Source of the DNA: Parcubacteria group bacterium
GTDB lineage: Bacteria > Patescibacteriota > Minisyncoccia > UBA6257 > JACRHY01
Assembly (NCBI GenBank): GCA_016215765.1
Contig: JACRHY010000024.1
Location: forward strand, 1-24,091
Reading direction: 5' to 3'
DNA length: 24,091 nt
The translations under genes were made by a program, and so were the position numbers. Numbering within the stretch: position 1 is the first letter of the stretch; each line of letters begins with the position of its first letter. Of this stretch, positions 14,779-20,496 are shown in pieces. The notes under the pieces are model-generated. The model worked only from the letters and a program-made list of their open reading frames with translations, was not told the origin of the DNA and did no database searches.

Positions 14779-15168
14779 ATGTCGGAAGAAAAAAATGTCG
14801 GTGTTCCGGAAAAGTTTCAGGATCTCGTCTCCAAAGTTGAAAAATTAACCGTGGTGGAACTGGCCGAGCTCGTCAAGGCGCTTGAAGAAAAATTCGGCGT
14901 TTCGGCGGCGATGCCGGTGGCGGCGGCGGCTGGAGAAGCCGGAGCGGCGGCGGAAAAATCCGCCTACGACGTCGTTTTGAAAGCCGTCGGTGAACAGAAA
15001 ATCAATGTCATCAAGGCCGTCAAAGAAGCGACCGGCTTGGGCTTGAAAGAAGCGAAAGACATCGTTGATGCCGCTCCCAAAGCCGTCAAAACGGGTTTGA
15101 GCAAAGCGGACGCCGATGAACTGAAGAAAAAACTTGAAGATGTCGGCGCGACGGTGGAATTGCAGTAA
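14779..15168 (+). CDS. rplL: 50S ribosomal protein L7/L12
   Basis: This 129-residue stalk protein recruits translation factors. The N-terminal dimerisation helices span about 8-43 (LVSKVEKLTVVELAELVKAL), an alanine-rich hinge about 44-60, and the C-terminal factor-binding domain about 62-129. The domain motifs KINVIKAVKEATGLGLKEAK and VDAAPKAVKTGLSKADADEL are highly typical. It follows rplJ by 59 bases of A/T-rich spacer without a ribosome site and is closed by a strong terminator. tRNA-Val, not rpoB, comes next. Confidence 0.97.
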   Translation: MSEEKNVGVPEKFQDLVSKVEKLTVVELAELVKALEEKFGVSAAMPVAAAAGEAGAAAEKSAYDVVLKAVGEQKINVIKAVKEATGLGLKEAKDIVDAAPKAVKTGLSKADADELKKKLEDVGATVELQ

Positions 15169-15189
15169 ACGACGAGATCCGACCGATAA

Positions 15190-15216
15190 AAACCCGCCTC
15201 TCCGGCGGGTTTTTGT
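15190..15216 (+). terminator. Intrinsic terminator of the rplJ-rplL operon
   Basis: AAACCCGCC (15190-15198) pairs with GGCGGGTTT (15204-15212) around TCTCC and runs into TTTTTG. Confidence 0.9.
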
Positions 15217-15217
15217 T

Positions 15218-15246
15218 TTGCAAATTTTTCTTTGATTTGCTATCTT
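15218..15246 (+). promoter_or_regulatory. Predicted promoter of tRNA-Val
   Basis: TTGCAA (15218-15223) and TATCTT (15241-15246) are 17 bases apart, with TGC before the -10 (extended form). The start would be about 15 bases before the tRNA. Confidence 0.45.
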
Positions 15247-15267
15247 TGAATCGCGAAAACGAAAAGC

Positions 15268-15342
15268 GGGCGGTTAGCTCAGCGGTAGAGCACTGCATTC
15301 ACATTGCAGGGGTCACAGGTTCAAATCCTGTACCGCCCACCA
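15268..15342 (+). tRNA. tRNA-Val (anticodon CAC)
   Basis: A full cloverleaf is visible. The acceptor GGGCGGT pairs with ACCGCCC, the D-stem is GCTC/GAGC, the anticodon stem CTGCA/TGCAG encloses TTCACAT, and the T-arm is ACAGG-TTCAAAT-CCTGT. The anticodon CAC is at 15300-15302. The 3' CCA (15340-15342) is encoded in the DNA. Confidence 0.96.
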
Positions 15343-15420
15343 ATATCAAACTTTCCGATTTTTTCGGTGGATACAAGCGGATGGCGGGAAGTACTGCTCA
15401 ACCATCACGCCTGATTTTAA

Positions 15421-15450
15421 TTGTTCCCCAGAAAGGCCCCGTGTTAAAAT
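15421..15450 (+). promoter_or_regulatory. Promoter of the CDF transporter gene
   Basis: TTGTTC (15421-15426) and TAAAAT (15445-15450) are 18 bases apart, with TGT before the -10 as an extended element. The ATG at 15458 is only seven bases past the -10, so the message is probably leaderless. Confidence 0.55.
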
Positions 15451-15457
15451 TAAAAGC

Positions 15458-16480
15458 ATGGAAAATCACTTGACAGATTTAAGAAAAATCTCCGGTTTTT
15501 TGCCGGTTCTTTTGGCGCTTTTGGGGAACGGCTTCATTACCGCGCTTAAATTCGCCGGCTTTCTCGTTTCCGGCTCAAGCGTTATTTTTTCCGAGGCGAT
15601 TCACAGCTTTGCCGACACCGCCAATCAGGCATTGCTTATGATCGGCCTTAAACGCTCCGTTAAAAAGCCGAGCGAGGATTTCATTTACGGTCATGGCCGG
15701 GAGCGGTTCCTTTGGGCGCTTATTTCCGCCTGCGGAATTTTTTTTCTCGGCGCCGGCGTCAACGTTTATCGCGGAGTTGAGGCGCTTATTCATCCTGAAA
15801 AAGTTACGATCGGTCCGCTTATTTTCGTTATTCTCGCCGTCGTTCTGATCATTGAATCGTTCACTCTTTTGATTGCATGGCGGGAACTTAAGAGAAAGAG
15901 CGCCGCCGCGGACATTTTTAAAATCCTCAAAGAGGGCGACCCCTTGTCGCTTGCCGTTGTTTACGAAGACGGAGCGGCGGTTTTGGGCGTTCTGATAGCG
16001 GCGTCCAGTATTATCGCCGCTTTGCTTACCGGCCGGCTTTACTGGGACGCCGTCGGCTCAATAATCATCGGCGTTCTTTTGGGGATAGTCGCCGTCGTCC
16101 TTATCAACAAAAACCGAGAGTATCTCATTGTAAAATCAATTCCCGACGAACTGAAGGAAAAAATCGTTGAAATAATGGAAGGCGATCCGGCGATAGAAAA
16201 AGTGCTTGATTTTAAATCGGCCGTGCTTGATATCGGCAGTTACCGCGTTAAGTGCGAGATTGAGTTTAACGGCCCGGCGTTGATGAAAGAGATTCGGAAA
16301 AACAAAATACTGAAGAATGAATATAAAATTATTCAGAACGATTACGACGAATTCGTAAAGTTCTGCGTTGATTACGCCGATCTCATTCCGCGGCTGATGG
16401 GCAAACGGATTGATGAAATAGAAAAGAAGATCAAAGAAGCCGTGCCGGGCGTCCGGCACGTTGATATTGAGATAAACTGA
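15458..16480 (+). CDS. Cation diffusion facilitator (SLC30A9-like) transporter
   Basis: This 340-residue membrane protein belongs to the CDF family, which exports divalent metals by proton exchange. Transmembrane segments lie at about 12-37, 41-64, 87-107, 117-142, 165-190 and 196-216. HSFADTANQ (49-57) supplies the His49/Asp53 metal site of helix 2. Helix 5 carries AVVYEDGAAVLGV (166-178) instead of the usual HxxxD, and DAVGSIIIGVLLG follows; this ED form is what I recall from the SLC30A9 (ZnT9) branch. The C-terminal cytosolic domain (217-340) is longer than usual, with a helical insert at about 285-320. The metal is not clear from the sequence. The gene appears monocistronic and leaderless. 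Confidence 0.9.
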   Translation: MENHLTDLRKISGFLPVLLALLGNGFITALKFAGFLVSGSSVIFSEAIHSFADTANQALLMIGLKRSVKKPSEDFIYGHGRERFLWALISACGIFFLGAGVNVYRGVEALIHPEKVTIGPLIFVILAVVLIIESFTLLIAWRELKRKSAAADIFKILKEGDPLSLAVVYEDGAAVLGVLIAASSIIAALLTGRLYWDAVGSIIIGVLLGIVAVVLINKNREYLIVKSIPDELKEKIVEIMEGDPAIEKVLDFKSAVLDIGSYRVKCEIEFNGPALMKEIRKNKILKNEYKIIQNDYDEFVKFCVDYADLIPRLMGKRIDEIEKKIKEAVPGVRHVDIEIN

Positions 16481-16485
16481 CCGGT

Positions 16486-16516
16486 TTGCATTAAAAAACC
16501 GAAAATGTGTTATAAT
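16486..16516 (+). promoter_or_regulatory. Promoter of the cysteine-rich secreted protein gene
   Basis: A perfect TATAAT (16511-16516) is preceded by TGT as an extended -10; TTGCAT (16486-16491) is a weak -35 with a 19-base spacer. The ATG at 16528 is 11 bases past the -10. Confidence 0.55.
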
Positions 16517-16527
16517 AAACCATTAAG

Positions 16528-17604
16528 ATGGCTTTATCGGCGAATATGAACAAAATTATTATTTCGGTAATCGCGTTGGCGGTTATGTTCGGCGCGGGAA
16601 TAAGCGTCGCGCAAACGACGCCGCGATCGGTTGAATACGGCGGAAAAACTCGCTATGTCGTCACGTCCGCCGATCCGGCGATGGATACGGGCAACGAGGT
16701 GTGCGCGCTGGTCGGTGGAGCCCGATGCGTCGGGTACACCGGATTTACGAACGATATTTGTAAGAAGGCGAATCCGTCTGCCGCGACAAAATCCGATATG
16801 AACGGCAGCAAGGCCGGCTTTTATTGCGACGGCGCTCCGCAAGGCGGCGCGTGTGCCGGTGAAAAAAACACCTGCCATATCTGTCCGAATTGCAACGTCA
16901 ACGCCGACTGCGGAACGCAGATCGGCGATCTCTATCGCGAGATGTACGTTGAATGTTCCGGCGGAACGGTTCCGGCGCCCGCGGCGGCGGTAAAATCCGA
17001 CGAGCTTTGGCAAAAAATACTTGGAGTTCCCGGCCGGTGGTGGGGGAGTATGCGCGACACCGTTGCGCGAGCGTTTGATTTTTTTCGCGAAAAGCTTGAG
17101 CGACTGACGATGAAACGGGCAAAGCGCGTAACCGTTCAGGTGCAGAGCCCGTCCGGCACGGTGAACGCGGACATTCCGGAGGATTCGTACGTGTGCGAGT
17201 TCTATCAACGAAACAAAAAACTCGTGACATGCGGAGCGCTTGCGGCCGCGGACGGTTTTTGCGCTGAAGCGATGCAGTCGCGTTTCGCGACGGCGGCTCT
17301 ATGTCAGGACAACGGTCTTATTATCTGCTCTAACCCTTGCACGACGAACCCGGCGCAGGTGAAGCCGAACCGGTGCGCTTTTGACGGCGACCGGCCGCGC
17401 GGCAATCAGGCGCCCCCGCTTGATTTCTGCACGGAGACCGTCGTTGTGGATACTGTGAAACTTGCGACGAAAAAGGCGGGACAAGAATGCGCGCACGGCG
17501 GCGAATGTACGACCGGTTATTGTCTCGGACAGCCGTCGGACAACGGCATCAAATACTTCTGCTCGTGTAAGCAGACGACGCTGGATTTTACCTGCGGCAA
17601 ATAA
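16528..17604 (+). CDS. Secreted cysteine-rich protein of unknown function
   Basis: This 358-residue protein begins with a signal peptide (hydrophobic segment about 10-26, cleavage near SVAQT). Met7 (16546) is an alternative start. The mature part has 24 cysteines: ten at about residues 58-142, including the cluster TCHICPNCNVNADC, and fourteen from about residue 220 to the end, including ECAHGGECTTGYC and FCSCK. The even number suggests disulfide-bonded knots outside the cell. The middle segment (about 155-215) is cysteine-free, with a Trp-rich amphipathic helix and a basic stretch. I recognise no enzyme family. It could be a surface or adhesion protein. It has its own extended -10 promoter; the next gene also has a separate promoter. 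Confidence 0.85.
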   Translation: MALSANMNKIIISVIALAVMFGAGISVAQTTPRSVEYGGKTRYVVTSADPAMDTGNEVCALVGGARCVGYTGFTNDICKKANPSAATKSDMNGSKAGFYCDGAPQGGACAGEKNTCHICPNCNVNADCGTQIGDLYREMYVECSGGTVPAPAAAVKSDELWQKILGVPGRWWGSMRDTVARAFDFFREKLERLTMKRAKRVTVQVQSPSGTVNADIPEDSYVCEFYQRNKKLVTCGALAAADGFCAEAMQSRFATAALCQDNGLIICSNPCTTNPAQVKPNRCAFDGDRPRGNQAPPLDFCTETVVVDTVKLATKKAGQECAHGGECTTGYCLGQPSDNGIKYFCSCKQTTLDFTCGK

Positions 17605-17624
17605 TGGGGGAGCCGCCGGTTGTT

Positions 17625-17652
17625 TTGCGCGTAATTAGGAGTTTTGTATAAT
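17625..17652 (+). promoter_or_regulatory. Promoter of the SAM methyltransferase gene
   Basis: TTGCGC (17625-17630) and a perfect TATAAT (17647-17652) are 16 bases apart. The ATG at 17664 follows 11 bases after the -10, again a near-leaderless arrangement. Confidence 0.5.
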
Positions 17653-17663
17653 TAACCGTAAAA

Positions 17664-18392
17664 ATGCGGGAAAAACCGAACCAAGTTTTTGGAAACAGCG
17701 AAGGCGACGGCGAAAATCGCCGCCGCTTTTTGAGCCGCCACGCAAAAGAAGAAGAGCGTCATTTTTTGGAAAAGCTTGAACAAAAAATCAAAAGAGGGGA
17801 GCAGTTTGAAAAAGCAATGCTTACCGATCGCGATTTGCGGGAATACGAAAAATTTCTTCAGCTCAATGCGCAAGAATTGGAGGGAAAGGAAATTCTTGAC
17901 CTCGGTTCGGGAGAATTTCAAAAATTCGGGCGGCAATTGACCCGGCAGTTTCCCGACACGAAGGTGACTTGTCTGGATGCGTCGCTGGCAAAGCGTCATG
18001 CCGATTTTTTACTTCGGGAAGATCAGCGAAAACAAAAACTTAATCTTTCCGCCGCCTTATTTACGAAACTGCCTTTCAAAAACAACTCTTTTGACATCGT
18101 GCTTTCGTTGTATGGCACGCTCTATCTTACAACGCCGGAAAGCAAAAAGGAGAATATTAAAGAAATCATCAGAGTTTTGAGAAACGGCGGCGAAGCGCGG
18201 CTATATCCGTATTATAACAGAACAAATGAAGCGATTTTGGATGAAATCGCGAACGCGAGCGGCATTCGCTGTAATCTAATCGAGCGAGCTTTACCGGCGG
18301 CGCACGGAAAAGATCATTTTTCGTCAGCGTTGCGGAAAATGAGTTACTGCGGCGATGACGGACTTTTGGTTATTAAGAAAGGCTTTATCTAA
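17664..18392 (+). CDS. Class I SAM-dependent methyltransferase
   Basis: This 242-residue protein has a Rossmann methyltransferase core. Motif I is ILDLGSGEF (77-85), the acidic residue for the ribose hydroxyls is Asp105 in VTCLDAS, and LPFKNNSFDIVLSLYGTLYL (136-155) matches the Methyltransf_11 pattern, followed by IKEIIRVLRNGGEARLY. An N-terminal helical extension of about 70 charged residues (EEERHFLEKLEQKIKRGEQ) precedes it. The substrate cannot be read from the sequence. It is monocistronic, with a near-leaderless start and a perfect hairpin that overlaps its stop codon. Confidence 0.85.
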   Translation: MREKPNQVFGNSEGDGENRRRFLSRHAKEEERHFLEKLEQKIKRGEQFEKAMLTDRDLREYEKFLQLNAQELEGKEILDLGSGEFQKFGRQLTRQFPDTKVTCLDASLAKRHADFLLREDQRKQKLNLSAALFTKLPFKNNSFDIVLSLYGTLYLTTPESKKENIKEIIRVLRNGGEARLYPYYNRTNEAILDEIANASGIRCNLIERALPAAHGKDHFSSALRKMSYCGDDGLLVIKKGFI

Positions 18393-18413
18393 TCCGCCAA
18401 CTGGCGGATTAGA
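18388..18413. terminator. Perfect hairpin overlapping the methyltransferase stop
   Basis: TCTAATCCGCC (18388-18398) pairs with GGCGGATTAGA (18403-18413) around AACT; the TAA stop is inside the stem. Only a short T-run (AAGTTTAG) follows, so it may be a weak or bidirectional terminator or a 3'-end protector. Confidence 0.55.
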
Positions 18414-18475
18414 AGTTTAGGAATAAGCGCGGGTGATTTATTTTACCTTCCGTTTTTTTGCGCGCCGTTCTACTT

Positions 18476-18516
18476 GCTACCCGCCTGCCTGCCGGTAGGC
18501 AGGGCAGGCGGGTAGC
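18476..18516. repeat. Long GC-rich palindromic repeat
   Basis: An 18-pair stem with one bulged G (18502) and a GGTA loop (18494-18497) is built from GCTACCCGCCTGCC and nested TGCC/GGCA arms. No T-run follows, so it is not a terminator. The CCTGCCTGCC-GGTA-GGCAGG core looks like dispersed palindromic (REP/MITE-like) elements that I recall from Parcubacteria genomes. Confidence 0.7.
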
Positions 18517-18613
18517 GGGCTCGCTAAGTTCTATTTTCTACAATCGTCTGCTTGTGGATAAGTCAATGCCCAAGCGGTTTTTTTTGGCTTAAATAAACGA
18601 CTTTTCGGATGTT

Positions 18614-18642
18614 TTGACACGGAAACTGGAGTGGCGTAAAAT
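18614..18642 (+). promoter_or_regulatory. Strong sigma-70-type promoter of the dcw cluster
   Basis: A consensus TTGACA (18614-18619) lies 17 bases from TAAAAT (18637-18642). It is the only convincing promoter before mraZ-rsmH-ftsL-ftsI-murF. The start would be near 18649, just before the phased MraZ boxes. Confidence 0.75.
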
Positions 18643-18652
18643 GAAGTCCAAG

Positions 18653-18697
18653 TGGGGAATTGTGGATAACTTTGGGGATAAGTACTTGTTTCTGGGG
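18653..18697 (+). promoter_or_regulatory. Phased TGGGG repeats: probable MraZ operator
   Basis: TGGGG at 18653, TGGAT at 18663, TGGGG at 18673 and TGGGG at 18693 are spaced exactly 10, 10 and 20 bases. MraZ in E. coli binds TGGGN repeats separated by five bases, which is the same 10-base period. Some repeats extend to TGTGGATAA (18661-18669) and TGGGGATAA, which also resemble DnaA boxes. Confidence 0.7.
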
Positions 18698-18720
18698 ATA
18701 ACTGCCAATAAAACAAAATT

Positions 18721-19152
18721 ATGTTTTTAGGAGAGTATAAGCACAATTTAGACGCGAAGGGGCGTATCGCGATGCCGGCGAAGTTTCGGAACAAGCTTGG
18801 GGGAACGGCCATCGTAACGCGCGGACTTGATCGTTGCCTTTTTGTCTTTACGGCGGCCGATTGGGAAGCGTTGGCGCAGAAGCTGATTGCCTTGCCTCTC
18901 GCGCAGGCGAATTCGCGGGCTTTCACGCGCCTGATGCTGGCGGGAGCGACGGAAGCGGAACTGGACGGACAGGGAAGAATTTTGCTTCCGGACCATCTCC
19001 GCCAATACGCCGGTTTGAAAAAAGAAGCGATTGTCGCCGGTCTTTACAACAGAGTGGAAATTTGGGACGCCGCCGGCTGGAGCGTTTACAAGAAGAAAAC
19101 CGAAAGCGCTTCGGACGAGATAGCGGAGAAATTGTCGGAATTGGGAATATAA
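18721..19152 (+). CDS. mraZ: Transcriptional regulator MraZ
   Basis: This 143-residue protein contains two AbrB-like DNA-binding halves, each with the family hallmark: LDAKGRIAMPAKFR (10-23) and LDGQGRILLPDHLR (81-94). The N-terminal MFLGEYKHNLD and IEIWD-like strand VEIWDAAGW (112-120) are typical. MraZ rings bind TGGGN repeats upstream of the division and wall operon and repress it. The gene leads that operon here, with matching phased boxes directly upstream. No strong ribosome site is present before the ATG. Confidence 0.96.
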   Translation: MFLGEYKHNLDAKGRIAMPAKFRNKLGGTAIVTRGLDRCLFVFTAADWEALAQKLIALPLAQANSRAFTRLMLAGATEAELDGQGRILLPDHLRQYAGLKKEAIVAGLYNRVEIWDAAGWSVYKKKTESASDEIAEKLSELGI

Positions 19153-19153
19153 T

Positions 19154-19277
19154 AATTAATTTTCAATTTCTAATTTACAATCCGCAATCAATTTTCAATA
19201 AAATAAATTATTAAACGGGTTTGAAAATTGAAAAATTTGTAAATTCAATGAAAATTGTAAATTGAAAATTAGAAATT
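19154..19277. repeat. AT-rich interrupted repeats between mraZ and rsmH
   Basis: This spacer is made of variants of AATTTTCAATTT, CAATTTCTAATTT and their complements. The left arm (19159-19181) and the right arm (19254-19277) are imperfect inverted copies sharing units such as ATTTACAAT/ATTGTAAAT and AATTTCTAATT/AATTAGAAATT. The last unit runs up to the rsmH ATG. A smaller similar run precedes ftsL (20158-20175). Confidence 0.6.
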
Positions 19278-20159
19278 ATGGTTCACGTCCCCGTTCTTTT
19301 CAAAGAGGTTATAGAAATACTTGATCCGAAACCCGGCGAATTCTTCATTGACGGGACGCTCGGCGGCGGCGGTCATGCGGTCAAGATTATTGAAAGAATT
19401 TTGCCCGATGGAACATTTTTAGGAATTGATTGGGACAGAGACGCCATTGAGCATGCAAAGTTAAATGTCAAAAATCAAAGGTCAAAAGTTATACTGGTTC
19501 ACGGGAATTACGCCGATTTGCCGGAAATTTTGAAACGGGAAAAGCTTCCCCGAGCGAACGGCCTGATTCTTGATCTGGGATTTTCCTCTGAACAACTCGC
19601 CGGCAAGGGGTTCAGTTTTTTGAAAGACGAGCCGCTGACGATGCGTTACGACAGCTCCGAAACAGGAGTGACGGCGGCGGATGTCGTGAACGGATTGAGC
19701 GAAAAAGAGCTGGCCGACGTTATTTATAAGTTCGGGGAAGAGCGATTTTCCAGAAAAATAGCCAAGGCAATCGTTGAGCGGCGAAGAAAAAAGCGGATAG
19801 AAACAAGCGGAGATTTGGCGAATGTCGTCGGGGAGGCGCTTCCGAAAAACTACGAGCGGGGACGAATTCATCCGGCGACAAGGACATTTCAGGCAATAAG
19901 GATTTACCTCAACGATGAACTGGGAAATCTGGAGCGTTTGCTGGACGGCTTGGGGAAAATTTTAAAGCCGCGGGGTCGCGCAGCCATTATTTCTTTTCAC
20001 TCGTTGGAAGATCGTCTGGTGAAAAATTATTTCAAAAAAATGAAAAAAGAAGGAAAAATTGAAATTTTAACGAAAAAACCGGCATTACCGTCGCCGGAAG
20101 AAATTCGCGCCAATCCCCGCAGCCGCTCCGCGAAATTAAGAGCCGCAATAATTCTTTAA
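19278..20159 (+). CDS. rsmH: 16S rRNA (cytosine-1402-N4)-methyltransferase RsmH
   Basis: This 293-residue enzyme methylates C1402 of 16S rRNA in the ribosomal P site. Motifs are HVPVLFKEVIEIL (3-15), the cofactor loop FIDGTLGGGGHA (23-34), GIDWDRDAI (49-57), LDLGFSSEQL (98-107), the MRYD segment, RTFQAIRIYLNDEL and ISFHSLEDRLVK. Length is slightly short but typical. It sits second in the dcw cluster, after a repeat-filled spacer, with no ribosome site. Codons 61-71 (KLNVKNQRSKV) are encoded by a TCAAAA-rich run that looks like a repeat adopted into the frame. Confidence 0.96.
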   Translation: MVHVPVLFKEVIEILDPKPGEFFIDGTLGGGGHAVKIIERILPDGTFLGIDWDRDAIEHAKLNVKNQRSKVILVHGNYADLPEILKREKLPRANGLILDLGFSSEQLAGKGFSFLKDEPLTMRYDSSETGVTAADVVNGLSEKELADVIYKFGEERFSRKIAKAIVERRRKKRIETSGDLANVVGEALPKNYERGRIHPATRTFQAIRIYLNDELGNLERLLDGLGKILKPRGRAAIISFHSLEDRLVKNYFKKMKKEGKIEILTKKPALPSPEEIRANPRSRSAKLRAAIIL

Positions 20160-20184
20160 ATTCCAAATTCTAAATTCTCTTGTT

Positions 20185-20496
20185 ATGACCATACTTCAGC
20201 CGAGAAAGGGCCTTCTGAAAGAAAATATCCGGATTATTCTTCTGGCGGCGGTTTTGATTTTGACCGGCGCGACTTATGTTTTTGAATACAACAGAATCGT
20301 CAATCTGCGCCATGAAACGGAGCGGCAATCTCTTTTTCTGCGCAACGGTGAACTTCTCAATGTTGAGCTGAAAAATGATTATTATCGTCTGGTGGACGCG
20401 ACTGCTCTGGAAACGGTCGCGTGGGAGAGCGGACTGACGCTGGACGGCAATCCCCGATATTTAAACGCGAATCAGTCATGGGCGTCCGCTTTATAA
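20185..20496 (+). CDS. ftsL: FtsL/DivIC-like cell division protein
   Basis: This 103-residue protein is positioned exactly where ftsL lies, between rsmH and ftsI. It has a short cytoplasmic N-terminus, one transmembrane helix (about 16-33, IRIILLAAVLILTGATYVF) and an extracytoplasmic coiled coil (about 36-70, RIVNLRHETERQ). The tail includes LETVAWESGLTL, a typical end of FtsL-type proteins. It should form the FtsQLB-type complex that activates FtsI and FtsW. Primary sequence conservation in this family is poor, so the call rests on topology, length and gene order. Its end overlaps the ftsI start by 19 bases. Confidence 0.82.
   Translation: MTILQPRKGLLKENIRIILLAAVLILTGATYVFEYNRIVNLRHETERQSLFLRNGELLNVELKNDYYRLVDATALETVAWESGLTLDGNPRYLNANQSWASAL

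Noticed and set aside
18552..18697. Replication origin suggested by several DnaA-box-like sequences
   Set aside because: There are too few boxes, all on one strand, with no dnaA or dnaN nearby; the 10-base phasing before mraZ is better explained by MraZ binding.
20421..20477. Upstream GTG start for ftsI
   Set aside because: It would add 19 polar residues before the membrane anchor and extend the overlap with ftsL; the ATG at 20478 fits the family better.
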